Below are positions 1-6,855 of a stretch of DNA of 10,468 bases, one piece after another. Within the stretch, counting starts at the first letter, position 1. Each line of letters opens with the position of its first letter. The translations under genes and the position numbers were made by a program. Origin of the DNA: an uncultured Prevotella sp. (GTDB lineage Bacteria > Bacteroidota > Bacteroidia > Bacteroidales > Bacteroidaceae); the NCBI GenBank assembly GCA_900770515.1, contig CAAHDP010000487.1, forward strand, positions 1 to 10,468, in the 5' to 3' direction. Under the pieces are notes generated by a model, which did no database searches, was not told the origin of the DNA, and saw only the letters and a program-made list of their open reading frames with translations.

Positions 1-55
1 AATCACAGCAGGATGCTACATTCTGTTTATTTCTAATTCGTAACCTCTTCTTTTT

Positions 56-77
56 ATGAGATAAAAACTTATCTCAT
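56..77. terminator. Perfect hairpin just past the NTPase gene
   Basis: ATGAGATAA (56-64) and TTATCTCAT (69-77) are exact inverse complements with a 4-base loop. The hairpin starts 3 bases past the stop codon of the minus-strand NTPase gene, which suggests a 3'-end or terminator structure. Neither strand has a T-run directly after the stem, so a classical intrinsic terminator is not proven. Confidence 0.45.
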
Positions 78-79
78 TC

Positions 80-874
80 TCAATCACTTATAAAAAACTT
101 GTAGTTTCCTCCCTCGAAACTACGGCGACGGAGACGGATTTCACTGCTTGGCTCTCCTGAAAGGTAAGTCTGGACTATATCGCTGTCAATGGCATTAGGT
201 ACCTCGCCTACCAGCTTGACGATATACTTGCGCTCCTCCTCTATCGGCTGAGGAATGCCCAGGACATTGCTGATCTCCTTCAACACACGGTTGAGCTTGT
301 TCTCGAAATCCTCATGATTGTTGATGACACGAAGATGAGGATGACCCTTCCAGGCTGACACTATCTTCTTATCCAACTCACGGGCTATCTGAAGACCAGC
401 CTCATCTGCCTTCTCCAATCGCTGTGCATTATTGGCGGTGGTATAGTACTGCTCTGCTCCATCGGCAGCACTCACAAGATGCAGCACTGCATCATAACGC
501 TCACGCAACTGGGTATTGCTGTAACCCTGCTCCGAGATGATGCGGTTCCAGAAATCTGCAGAAAGATAGGTAGAAATATCCATCGTACCACGATCGCAGA
601 CGATGATGACCGGCTGATCCAATGTTTCTGCCATACGAGAAAAGCTATCCTCTAATCCTATCTGGGTCAGGAAGGTTGCCTTCTCGCCCTCAAAAAAGAA
701 CTTCTCGTTTTTGGTAAGATAATTCATACCCGACTGGGTGAACATGGTAGGTACTTCCGGAATGGTAAACACCTTATAGCCAAGACTCGTAAAATGCTCT
801 ATCACCTTGACCAGTGCCGTGGTCTTTCCTGCACATGGACCACCCGTAAGTACAATCTTTTTAATTGTATTCAT
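80..874 (-). CDS. P-loop NTPase (AAA_28/Ttd14-like) with a truncated CYTH domain
   Basis: This 264-residue protein resembles the Bacteroidetes AAA_28 plus CYTH proteins related to animal Ttd14. The Walker A motif GGPCAGKT lies at residues 11-18, and a hydrophobic strand ending in CDRG at 93-96 fits the Walker B region. The NTPase domain runs to about residue 205. The first CYTH strand EERKYIV is at 213-219, followed by TYLSGEP and EIRLRRR (237-251), which are typical phosphate-binding strands. The protein stops at residue 264, where family members as I remember them continue for roughly 110 more residues, so most of the CYTH tunnel is missing. Neither a one-base loss nor a one-base gain in the T6 run near the end restores a long frame. 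The start is the ATG next to the Walker A strand, divergent from trxB. CYTH domains usually bind triphosphates or other polyphosphorylated ligands; the ligand here is unknown. It could be a natural short form or a decayed gene. Confidence 0.8.
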   Translation of the reverse strand: MNTIKKIVLTGGPCAGKTTALVKVIEHFTSLGYKVFTIPEVPTMFTQSGMNYLTKNEKFFFEGEKATFLTQIGLEDSFSRMAETLDQPVIIVCDRGTMDISTYLSADFWNRIISEQGYSNTQLRERYDAVLHLVSAADGAEQYYTTANNAQRLEKADEAGLQIARELDKKIVSAWKGHPHLRVINNHEDFENKLNRVLKEISNVLGIPQPIEEERKYIVKLVGEVPNAIDSDIVQTYLSGEPSSEIRLRRRSFEGGNYKFFISD

Positions 875-940
875 ATCTTTTTTGTGTTATTATTCGTTTA
901 ATCAGATGCAACTATCTTGCTTATCCATTCAATATGGGTG

Positions 941-948
941 CAAAGATA
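941..948 (-). promoter_or_regulatory. Bacteroidetes -7 box for the NTPase gene
   Basis: Read on the minus strand this is TATCTTTG, a full match to TAnnTTTG, about 65 bases upstream of the NTPase start codon. No clear TTTG -33 element is visible at the usual distance, so this is a partial promoter match. Confidence 0.5.
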
Positions 949-988
949 GCAATAAAATCTTAAAGATAGAAAAAAAACGGTCCATTAT

Positions 989-1019
989 TTTGTAATCTTA
1001 CCGAAATATAGTAACTTTG
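989..1019 (+). promoter_or_regulatory. Bacteroidetes-type promoter of trxB
   Basis: TTTG (989-992), a 19-base spacer and TAACTTTG (1012-1019) match the Bacteroidetes primary-sigma consensus. Transcription would begin near 1025, about 35 bases before the trxB ATG. It lies back to back with the minus-strand promoter of the NTPase gene. Confidence 0.75.
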
Positions 1020-1059
1020 CATTATCTATGGATAAGATTTTTTAAACTAAAGTAAATAA

Positions 1060-1992
1060 ATGGAAAAAGTAAAGACATTAATCATAGGAAGTGGTCCTGC
1101 AGGATATACTGCTGCCATCTATGCTGGCAGAGCTGACCTCAAGCCTGTTCTCTATTCGGGTATGCAACCAGGTGGACAGCTCACCATCACCACCGTTGTA
1201 GAAAACTTCCCTGGCTATCCTAACGGGGTAGACGGAACTCAGATGATGATGGACATGAAGGAGCAGGCTGCAAGATTTGGTGCCGACCTGAGAGACGGCA
1301 GTATCGAGAAGGTTGACTTCAGTTCCCGTCCTTATCACCTGACTGATGAGCGTGGCAATGAGATTGAAGCGGATACCGTGATCATCGCTACTGGTGCTTC
1401 TGCCAAATATCTGGGTCTGGCTGACGAAGAGAAATACCGCGGACAGGGCGTTTCTGCCTGTGCTACCTGCGACGGATTCTTCTATCGCAAACGTACAGTA
1501 GCCGTTGTGGGCGGTGGAGATACTGCCTGCGAAGAGGCTCTCTATCTTTCCAGTCTTGCCAAGAAGGTTTACATGATTGTGCGTAAGCCTTATCTGCGTG
1601 CTGCAGAAATCATGCAGCAGCGCGTGAAGGAAAAGGAGAATATCGAAATTCTCTTCGAAACCAACACCTTAGGTCTCTTCGGTGAGAATGGTGTGGAGGG
1701 TGCTCATCTCGTCCGTCATAAGGGCGAAGCCAATGAGGAAGAGTTTGACATCGCTATCGACGGTTTCTTCCTTGCCATCGGCCATAAGCCAAACACCGAC
1801 CTGTTCAAGGATTATCTTGAATTGGACGAGCAGGGATTCATCAAGGTTATTCCGGGGACTACAAGTACTAATCTGCCAGGCATCTTTGCTGCCGGTGATG
1901 TTGCCGACCCGGTTTACCGCCAGGGTATCGTTGCGGCAGGTTCAGGAGCCAAGGCTGCCATCGAAGCTGACAGATACCTTCAAACATTGTAG
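1060..1992 (+). CDS. trxB: Thioredoxin-disulfide reductase
   Basis: This FAD- and NADPH-dependent flavoenzyme reduces thioredoxin in the cytoplasm. Its 310 residues are the normal length for the low-molecular-weight bacterial enzyme. The FAD-binding GSGPAG is at residues 10-15, the redox-active CATC at 134-137, the NADPH Rossmann motif GGGDTA at 151-156, and the C-terminal FAD contact FAAGDV at 276-281. After the Rossmann fold, where E. coli has an HRRxxxR motif for the NADPH 2'-phosphate, this protein reads VRKPYLR (174-180), so only some of the arginines align. The ATG follows an AT-rich leader with no Shine-Dalgarno site, as is normal for the phylum. It has its own promoter and seems to be monocistronic or to end at the inverted repeat before tRNA-Ser. 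Confidence 0.96.
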   Translation: MEKVKTLIIGSGPAGYTAAIYAGRADLKPVLYSGMQPGGQLTITTVVENFPGYPNGVDGTQMMMDMKEQAARFGADLRDGSIEKVDFSSRPYHLTDERGNEIEADTVIIATGASAKYLGLADEEKYRGQGVSACATCDGFFYRKRTVAVVGGGDTACEEALYLSSLAKKVYMIVRKPYLRAAEIMQQRVKEKENIEILFETNTLGLFGENGVEGAHLVRHKGEANEEEFDIAIDGFFLAIGHKPNTDLFKDYLELDEQGFIKVIPGTTSTNLPGIFAAGDVADPVYRQGIVAAGSGAKAAIEADRYLQTL

Positions 1993-2041
1993 TGTATTGG
2001 GCAGGTGAAAGTATAATTAAATTAAAAAAAATCGTCTATAT

Positions 2042-2072
2042 TTTGTCAGATGCAAAAAATATCGTACTTTTG
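2042..2072 (+). promoter_or_regulatory. Promoter of tRNA-Ser(CGA)
   Basis: TTTG (2042-2045), a 19-base spacer and TACTTTTG (2065-2072) match the Bacteroidetes consensus. The expected start is about 2078, roughly 12 bases before the mature tRNA. Most of the promoter is covered by the inverted repeat 2046-2079. Confidence 0.75.
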
Positions 2073-2079
2073 CATCTGA
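2046..2079. repeat. 12-bp perfect inverted repeat over the tRNA-Ser promoter
   Basis: TCAGATGCAAAA (2046-2057) and TTTTGCATCTGA (2068-2079) are exact inverse complements separated by 10 bases. The right arm covers the -7 box and the likely start site, and the left arm begins immediately after the -33 element. It could be a regulator-binding operator or a 3'-end hairpin of the trxB transcript. No T-run follows, so an intrinsic terminator is the weaker reading. Confidence 0.7.
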
Positions 2080-2089
2080 TTAAGACGAA

Positions 2090-2178
2090 GGAAGATTGGC
2101 AGAGTGACCGAATGCGCTGGACTCGAAATCCGGTATACCCTTTTTCGGGTATCGGGGGTTTGAATCCCTCATCTTCCG
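2090..2178 (+). tRNA. tRNA-Ser(CGA)
   Basis: The acceptor arms GGAAGAT (2090-2096) and ATCTTCC (2171-2177) pair fully, with discriminator G at 2178. The anticodon loop CTCGAAA carries CGA, which reads the serine codon UCG. The long variable arm (TACCC/GGGTA) marks a class II tRNA and supports serine. No CCA is encoded. The T loop reads TTTGAAT instead of the usual TTCGAAT, so position 56 is U rather than C, and the T stem contains a G-U pair. Confidence 0.93.
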
Positions 2179-2179
2179 C

Positions 2180-2206
2180 TAATTCGCCTATTGAATTATT
2201 TTTTTT
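2180..2206 (+). terminator. Weak hairpin with T-run after tRNA-Ser
   Basis: TAATTC (2180-2185) and GAATTA (2193-2198) form a 6-bp AT-rich stem followed by a run of T to 2206. The stem is weak, so it may stop only part of transcription and let the rest continue into the envelope genes, which show no promoter of their own. Confidence 0.5.
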
Positions 2207-2227
2207 AGATCATCAGTAAAAACCAAC

Positions 2228-3109
2228 ATGAAAAAATTTATCATCCCTATAATGATGCTTCTTCCTCTTGCCATGCAAGCACAGACTGTGCTTACAGAGC
2301 AGCAACAGCTTGAAGAAGCTCAAAAACAATTGGAAGCTGCCAAGAAGGCACTGCAAATTGCTAAGATGAAAGCTGAAGCTGCACGCCTAAAAGCACAGAC
2401 CGACAGTCTGAACCAGGAAGCTGCCAAGGCGGAAGCTGAAGCCAAGCAGATGGAAGCCAAAAAGGCTGATGCGGAGCCAGCTCCTAACCTGCCTAAGGAG
2501 GAAACCATCACTAAGGGAGGATGGGCTATTCCTACTACGGTAGCCAAGAAGAAGGAAGAGAACAAGCCTGCACTGATGGCAAACGGCGTGGAACTCAAGG
2601 AAGATCCTAAGTATCTGGAAGGCGCTGTCAAGCTGAACAAGGATGGAAAGATAGAATTCACTCTTGATACGGATGCCAACGGAAAGACTGCCAAGCAGAT
2701 TTACGACATCGTATACGAATATATGAGCGACCTGACACAGTCTGCCGACAACATCGCCAGCAGAATGGCCCTGGTGAACCCTAACGAATACATCATCGCC
2801 AACAGTATGGACGAATGGCTCGTGTTCAGCAGCTCCTTCATCTCACTCGACCGCACTGAGTTCAAATACCAGATTGTTGCCAAAATCGCAGACAATCATC
2901 TGAATCTCAGTCTCCTCCGTATGTCATACAACTATGAGCCAGACAGACCGACCGGATTCAAGATGCCTGCTGAGGAGGTAATAATAGACAAGGTGGCACT
3001 GACCAAGAAGAAGAACGACCTGGCAAAGATCTTCGGTAAGTTCCGCAAAAAGACTATCGACAGAAAAGACCAGATTTTCAGCGAGATAACAACATTGGTT
3101 AAACAATAA
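2228..3109 (+). CDS. Secreted coiled-coil protein with DUF4468-like domain
   Basis: This 293-residue exported protein is of unknown function. Residues 1-18 form a signal peptide (MKKF, hydrophobic core, cleavage likely after AMQA). Residues about 22-80 are rich in Ala, Glu, Lys and Gln with heptad character and should form a long coiled coil. A short Pro/Lys linker follows. From about residue 135 the sequence has the pattern of DUF4468, an alpha/beta domain common in Bacteroidetes exported proteins: GKIEFTLDTD, then a helix, paired strands ending in LLRMSYNYEP, and a C-terminal helix. The DUF4468 call is from memory of the family pattern. The next gene begins 14 bases downstream, so it is probably cotranscribed with the small membrane protein and the porin. 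An envelope scaffold or porin-partner role is only a guess from context. Confidence 0.8.
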   Translation: MKKFIIPIMMLLPLAMQAQTVLTEQQQLEEAQKQLEAAKKALQIAKMKAEAARLKAQTDSLNQEAAKAEAEAKQMEAKKADAEPAPNLPKEETITKGGWAIPTTVAKKKEENKPALMANGVELKEDPKYLEGAVKLNKDGKIEFTLDTDANGKTAKQIYDIVYEYMSDLTQSADNIASRMALVNPNEYIIANSMDEWLVFSSSFISLDRTEFKYQIVAKIADNHLNLSLLRMSYNYEPDRPTGFKMPAEEVIIDKVALTKKKNDLAKIFGKFRKKTIDRKDQIFSEITTLVKQ

Positions 3110-3123
3110 AATCCATTCAGATT

Positions 3124-3426
3124 ATGGCAGAAGAAAATAACAACATACAGACTGAACAGGCTGAAAACAGCAAGCTGCAGGAGCAGCCACAGACCAGCTA
3201 TGCCGTGCGTCCGGACCATAGACACCACCGCCGACTGGCTTACAGTGACCAGAACAACATGTTGCAGATACGCAACTACCTCAACATCGCATTCATGGTA
3301 CTGGCTATCATTGGCGTTGTTATCTGGACTCAGCTGGACGACTATCACACTCTAGCTGCAATCGTACTGATTCTTGGAGTGGTACTCAAGATTGCGGAAG
3401 TTTGCATCCGATTATTCAAAAAATAA
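3124..3426 (+). CDS. Small two-helix inner-membrane protein, unknown function
   Basis: I do not recognise a family for this 100-residue protein. Residues 1-50 are polar, rich in Glu, Asn and Gln and then in His/Arg (DHRHHRR, 31-37). Two hydrophobic segments follow at about 52-69 and 77-96, separated by a short acidic loop (LDDYH), and the protein ends in RLFKK. The basic residues before the first and after the second helix suggest a hairpin with both ends in the cytoplasm. It starts 14 bases after the DUF4468 gene, and its stop codon lies inside the first copy of a tandem repeat ahead of the porin. The arrangement points to a three-gene envelope operon. Confidence 0.75.
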   Translation: MAEENNNIQTEQAENSKLQEQPQTSYAVRPDHRHHRRLAYSDQNNMLQIRNYLNIAFMVLAIIGVVIWTQLDDYHTLAAIVLILGVVLKIAEVCIRLFKK

Positions 3427-3481
3427 CAGCTGGTTTCCAAACATCCAGAAAGATAACAGCCAGTTCCGAACATTCAGAAAG
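3423..3481 (+). repeat. Tandem ~30-bp duplication before the porin start
   Basis: Two adjacent units, 3423-3452 (30 bases) and 3453-3481 (29 bases), both begin ATAACAGC and end CAGAAAG. They differ by four substitutions and one indel. The stop codon of the upstream gene is in unit 1, and a third ATAA follows at 3482, leading directly into the porin ATG. The repeat makes up nearly all of the intergenic gap. Confidence 0.75.
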
Positions 3482-3484
3482 ATA

Positions 3485-5827
3485 ATGAAGAAATCAATAT
3501 TAACGATGATACTATTTTGTGCTGCAACTCTTACAGTTGCGGCACAAAACGATTTTAACAATAACGAAGATTCACAGTTCAGACCACAGACCAGCAACAG
3601 GGTGAACACTGACTCACTCGGGTCGGACAAGGAAATCCCGAAGGGAATCAAGGTGTGGACCATAGACGAAAGATTCGGAGACAGAACGGAAGCTACCGTC
3701 GACACACTGCAGCATCTGTATATGAACACCACCTTCAACGAGGGTATATACGGACAGTACAATACTCTGGGTAACATGGGTACTGCAAGAATCAACCGTA
3801 TCTTCATCGACAGACGTACACAGGGTAACTTCATGTTTACAGAACCATACGACAACATCGTAACCCCAGTGAGCGATTTCCACTTTACCAACACCTACTC
3901 TCCTTTCACGAACGTGACACTGAACAGTTGTGGTGACCGTACCAATGGAGAAGACGACTTCAAGGCCATCTTTGCCGTGAATGCCAACAAACAGCTGGGT
4001 GGTGGATTCCGATTCGACTATAAATACGGCAGAGGATACTATAATGCACAGAGTACCTCCCACTTCAAGTACACCATGTGGACATCCTATCTGGGTGACA
4101 GATATCAGGCCCACTTACTCTTCAGTACCAACCACCAGAAGGTTACGGAAAACGGCGGTATCACCAATGATGACTATATCAAGCATCCGGAACAGTATAC
4201 CGATGACTTCACCAGCAATGAAATTCCTACCGTACTGGAGGAGAACTGGAACAGAAATGACAACCAGCATATCTTCCTGAGCCACAGATACAGCTTCGGC
4301 TTCAACCGCAAGATAAAAATGACCGAGGAAGAAATCAAGGCCAAGAAATTCGCGATGGAATCGGCTAAGGAAAACAAAGCGGAAGACGAAAAGGAAGAAG
4401 CCAAAAAGCAGGCAAAGAAAAACGGCCAGAAATTTGACGAAAAGGCTTACGACAAAAAGCAGAAGACGAAATTCTCCGGAAGACCAGACAATGCCAAGAT
4501 TGCTGGTGATGAACCTGCTAAGGACAATGCTGACAAAAACATCAAGAACGACAGCACACGTATCGCCGTAAACGGAAAGGCTGCTGCTGACAGTCTGCTC
4601 GCCATCGAAAAGAAAAAGCAGGAAGACTCGCTGTGGTATAAGAATGAGTATGTACCGGTTACAAGTATCATACATACCCTAAAGTTTGACAACTACAAGC
4701 GTATCTACGAAGCTTACAAGACTCCTGCCGACTATTATCTCAACGAATACTATACAGCAGGCAGACTGGAGGGTGACTCTATCTACGACCAGACCAAGCA
4801 CTGGCACATGAAGAATACCCTGGCACTGGCTACGCTGGAAGGATTCAGCAAGTGGGCAAAGGCTGGTATCAAGGCATTCGCCAGCTATGACCTGCGCCAC
4901 TATGAGTTGCCAGACAAGGAAGGCGGTATAGAGAAATTCAACGAACATGCACTGAGCGTAGGTGGACAACTGAGCAAGCAACAGGGTAAGACTCTGCACT
5001 ACAATGCCACCGCAGAGATCGGATTGACTGGTGTAGATGCCGGTACCCTCGCCATCGATGGAAATCTGGATGTCAACATTCCATTCCTCGGTGACACAGT
5101 TCAGGTTAGAGGTGATGCCTTCTTCCACCGTGAGACACCATCCTTCTACTACCGCAAATATCATGCACGTCATGCCTGGTGGGATGATGACCTTGAGAAG
5201 ACCATCCATACCCGCATCATGGGAACATTGAGATATAACAAGACCAACACGACCTTGCGTGTGGCTGTAGACGAGATTAAGAACTATACTTATTTCTCAC
5301 AGTCATACAACGTGACAGAAAACTATCTGCGTACAGGCGTAGTGGTGACACCGATGCAGGAAAGTTCAGGTATCAATCTGCTGACAGCCCAGCTGGAACA
5401 GAACTTCAAGTTCGGCATCTTCCATTGGGAGAACCAGATTACCTATCAGAACTCCAGCAACAAGAGTGCTCTCCCTGTGCCTGCACTCAATGTATACAGC
5501 AACCTCTATATCAAGGTGAACATCGCCAAGGTACTGAAGGTAGATATGGGTACTGACGTACGCTACTTTACCAGCTACGAAGCCCCAGACTATTCTCCAT
5601 ACGTAGGAATGTATACCGTACAGGGGAATGGCGAGAACAATGTAAAGATAGGTAACTACCCTATCGTAAACGTATATGCCAACGCACATCTCAAGCATGC
5701 CCGCTTCTTCATCATGATGAGCCACATCAATGCGGGAAAGGGCGACAAGAACTATTTCTTCACCCCTCATTATCCAATGAACGAAAGCGTGATGAGAATC
5801 GGCGTTAGCTGGAACTTCTTCAATTAA
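3485..5827 (+). CDS. Putative outer-membrane porin (Porin_10 family)
   Basis: This 780-residue beta-barrel protein is of the Bacteroidetes putative porin type. I start it at the ATG at 3485 because this gives a clean signal peptide (MKKSILTMILFCAATLTVAA, likely cut before QN). The open frame extends 37 codons further upstream, but that extension overlaps the preceding gene and has no signal character. Family-like blocks include RINRIFIDRR, FTNTYSPFTNV, NANKQLGGGFRFDYKYGRGY and LGDRYQAHLLFS. The C-terminus shows alternating strands and ends RIGVSWNFFN, with aromatic residues near the end as in barrels inserted by BAM. Residues about 276-381 form a lysine/glutamate/aspartate-rich hydrophilic insert (TEEEIKAKKF, EDEKEEAKKQAKKNGQKF) that cannot be barrel strands. 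It probably passes small solutes, but the substrate is not visible in the sequence. It is the last gene of the apparent operon. Confidence 0.88.
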   Translation: MKKSILTMILFCAATLTVAAQNDFNNNEDSQFRPQTSNRVNTDSLGSDKEIPKGIKVWTIDERFGDRTEATVDTLQHLYMNTTFNEGIYGQYNTLGNMGTARINRIFIDRRTQGNFMFTEPYDNIVTPVSDFHFTNTYSPFTNVTLNSCGDRTNGEDDFKAIFAVNANKQLGGGFRFDYKYGRGYYNAQSTSHFKYTMWTSYLGDRYQAHLLFSTNHQKVTENGGITNDDYIKHPEQYTDDFTSNEIPTVLEENWNRNDNQHIFLSHRYSFGFNRKIKMTEEEIKAKKFAMESAKENKAEDEKEEAKKQAKKNGQKFDEKAYDKKQKTKFSGRPDNAKIAGDEPAKDNADKNIKNDSTRIAVNGKAAADSLLAIEKKKQEDSLWYKNEYVPVTSIIHTLKFDNYKRIYEAYKTPADYYLNEYYTAGRLEGDSIYDQTKHWHMKNTLALATLEGFSKWAKAGIKAFASYDLRHYELPDKEGGIEKFNEHALSVGGQLSKQQGKTLHYNATAEIGLTGVDAGTLAIDGNLDVNIPFLGDTVQVRGDAFFHRETPSFYYRKYHARHAWWDDDLEKTIHTRIMGTLRYNKTNTTLRVAVDEIKNYTYFSQSYNVTENYLRTGVVVTPMQESSGINLLTAQLEQNFKFGIFHWENQITYQNSSNKSALPVPALNVYSNLYIKVNIAKVLKVDMGTDVRYFTSYEAPDYSPYVGMYTVQGNGENNVKIGNYPIVNVYANAHLKHARFFIMMSHINAGKGDKNYFFTPHYPMNESVMRIGVSWNFFN

Positions 5828-5841
5828 TTTGTTATATTTTC

Positions 5842-5873
5842 GTAAGGAGTGAGTTTGATCTCTCACTCCTTAC
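5842..5873 (+). terminator. 12-bp perfect hairpin after the porin
   Basis: GTAAGGAGTGAG (5842-5853) pairs exactly with CTCACTCCTTAC (5862-5873) around an 8-base loop, 14 bases past the porin stop. It is followed by ATAAAATCCCC rather than a T-run, so termination strength is uncertain. menA begins 17 bases later with no clear promoter between. Confidence 0.6.
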
Positions 5874-5890
5874 ATAAAATCCCCTAACCT

Positions 5891-6808
5891 ATGGTTAAAA
5901 CTAATTCTCTCAAAGCATGGTTCCTGGCAGCCCGTCCGGTTACTCTGACTGCAGCCGCAGTTCCCGTCATGCTGGGTGTTGCCCTGGCATACAAGGACAC
6001 AAACGCTCAATGCCAATGGATACCAGCCCTACTCTGCCTACTCTTTGCCTGGGTGATGCAGATAGATTCAAACCTGGTGAACGACTTCTTCGACTTCAAG
6101 CATGGCAACGATGACGAGACACGACTCGGTCCTAAACGCGCCTGTGCCGAAGGCTGGATTACGACGAAAGCCATGAAATGGGGCATCATCCTCACTACCC
6201 TCCTGGGTTGCGCCATCGGACTGCCACTCGCCTTTTACGGAGGAAAGGAGATGATCATCGTGGGCATCTGCTGCGTACTCTTCTGCTTCCTCTACACCAC
6301 CAAATTGAGTTATCTGGGATTAGGCGACCTGCTGGTGCTGATCTTCTTCGGCATCGTTCCGGTCTGCTGCACTTACTACCTGGTGATGCCGGAAGGAATG
6401 CAGGGAGTATCCGGCGAAGCCATACTGACTTCCATCGCCAGCGGACTGGTAGTAGATACACTGCTCATCCTGAACAACTATCGCGACCACGACAACGACA
6501 TCAAGGCTGGCAAGAAGACCCTGATTGTCCATATCGGCAAGAAAAACGGTGAGCGACTCTACTGTGCGCTGGGCAACATCGGCATCCTCATCATGATAGG
6601 AATCAACATCTACGGTGCCCTTGCATATAATGCAGATACAAAGTTTTTGCCTTTTGCTGCTGTATTCCTTGTGCAGCACAACCGAACATACGCCAAGATG
6701 AGGAAGATAGGTGAAGGCAGAATGCTGAACAAGGTGCTGGGTTATACTGCGCTCAACATCTTCGCCTTCGGTATCCTCTCTACCTTCATCATCATTGGAA
6801 TGATGTAA
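5891..6808 (+). CDS. menA: 1,4-dihydroxy-2-naphthoate polyprenyltransferase
   Basis: This inner-membrane UbiA-family prenyltransferase joins a polyprenyl chain to 1,4-dihydroxy-2-naphthoate to give demethylmenaquinone, the penultimate step in menaquinone synthesis. The 305-residue length is usual. The first aspartate-rich motif is NLVNDFFDFKHGNDD (61-75) and the second is NNYRDHDNDIKAGKKT (195-210); together they bind Mg2+ and the prenyl diphosphate. Several hydrophobic helices surround them, for example 18-34, 44-58, 97-115, 121-136, 145-165, 227-246 and 285-303. UbiA relatives act on other aromatic acceptors, but the Asp motifs and the N-terminal LAARPVTLTAAAVPVMLG favour MenA. Menaquinone fits an anaerobic Bacteroidales host. 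It is likely read together with the downstream HD gene, 47 bases away. Confidence 0.92.
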   Translation: MVKTNSLKAWFLAARPVTLTAAAVPVMLGVALAYKDTNAQCQWIPALLCLLFAWVMQIDSNLVNDFFDFKHGNDDETRLGPKRACAEGWITTKAMKWGIILTTLLGCAIGLPLAFYGGKEMIIVGICCVLFCFLYTTKLSYLGLGDLLVLIFFGIVPVCCTYYLVMPEGMQGVSGEAILTSIASGLVVDTLLILNNYRDHDNDIKAGKKTLIVHIGKKNGERLYCALGNIGILIMIGINIYGALAYNADTKFLPFAAVFLVQHNRTYAKMRKIGEGRMLNKVLGYTALNIFAFGILSTFIIIGMM

Positions 6809-6812
6809 TTAT

Positions 6813-6834
6813 ATAATGTACGCGCGTACATTAT
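6813..6834. repeat. 22-bp perfect palindrome between menA and the HD gene
   Basis: The palindrome centre lies between 6823 and 6824, and the core is GTACGCGCGTAC with ATAAT/ATTAT flanks, exact on all 22 bases. It has no spacer, which suits a dimeric DNA-binding protein. As RNA it could fold into a 9-bp stem with a GCGC loop. It starts 5 bases after the menA stop and ends 22 bases before the HD gene start. No T-run follows. Confidence 0.7.
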
Positions 6835-6855
6835 TATATATAAAGAAGAAAAAGT

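Noticed and set aside
80..110. A simple frameshift in the T6 run as the cause of the NTPase truncation
   Set aside because: Adding or removing one T gives a stop within a few codons in both other frames, and none of the three readings past the stop looks like CYTH sequence.
3374..3484. Upstream extension of the porin reading frame by 37 codons
   Set aside because: It overlaps the preceding gene out of frame, lies over the tandem repeat, and would bury the clear signal peptide that begins at 3485.
4115..4675. Long minus-strand open frame opposite the porin
   Set aside because: It is antisense to the lysine-rich porin insert, where codon bias removes stops; its protein is a low-complexity Phe/Leu/Val string with no family pattern.
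5828..5890. A separate menA promoter in the porin-menA gap
   Set aside because: The closest match (TATATTTT) lacks the final G of TAnnTTTG and has no good -33 element, so it was not listed.
6178..6552. Plus-strand open frame inside menA
   Set aside because: The menA frame has full conserved motifs through this stretch; the alternative product is Arg/His-rich with no recognisable domain.
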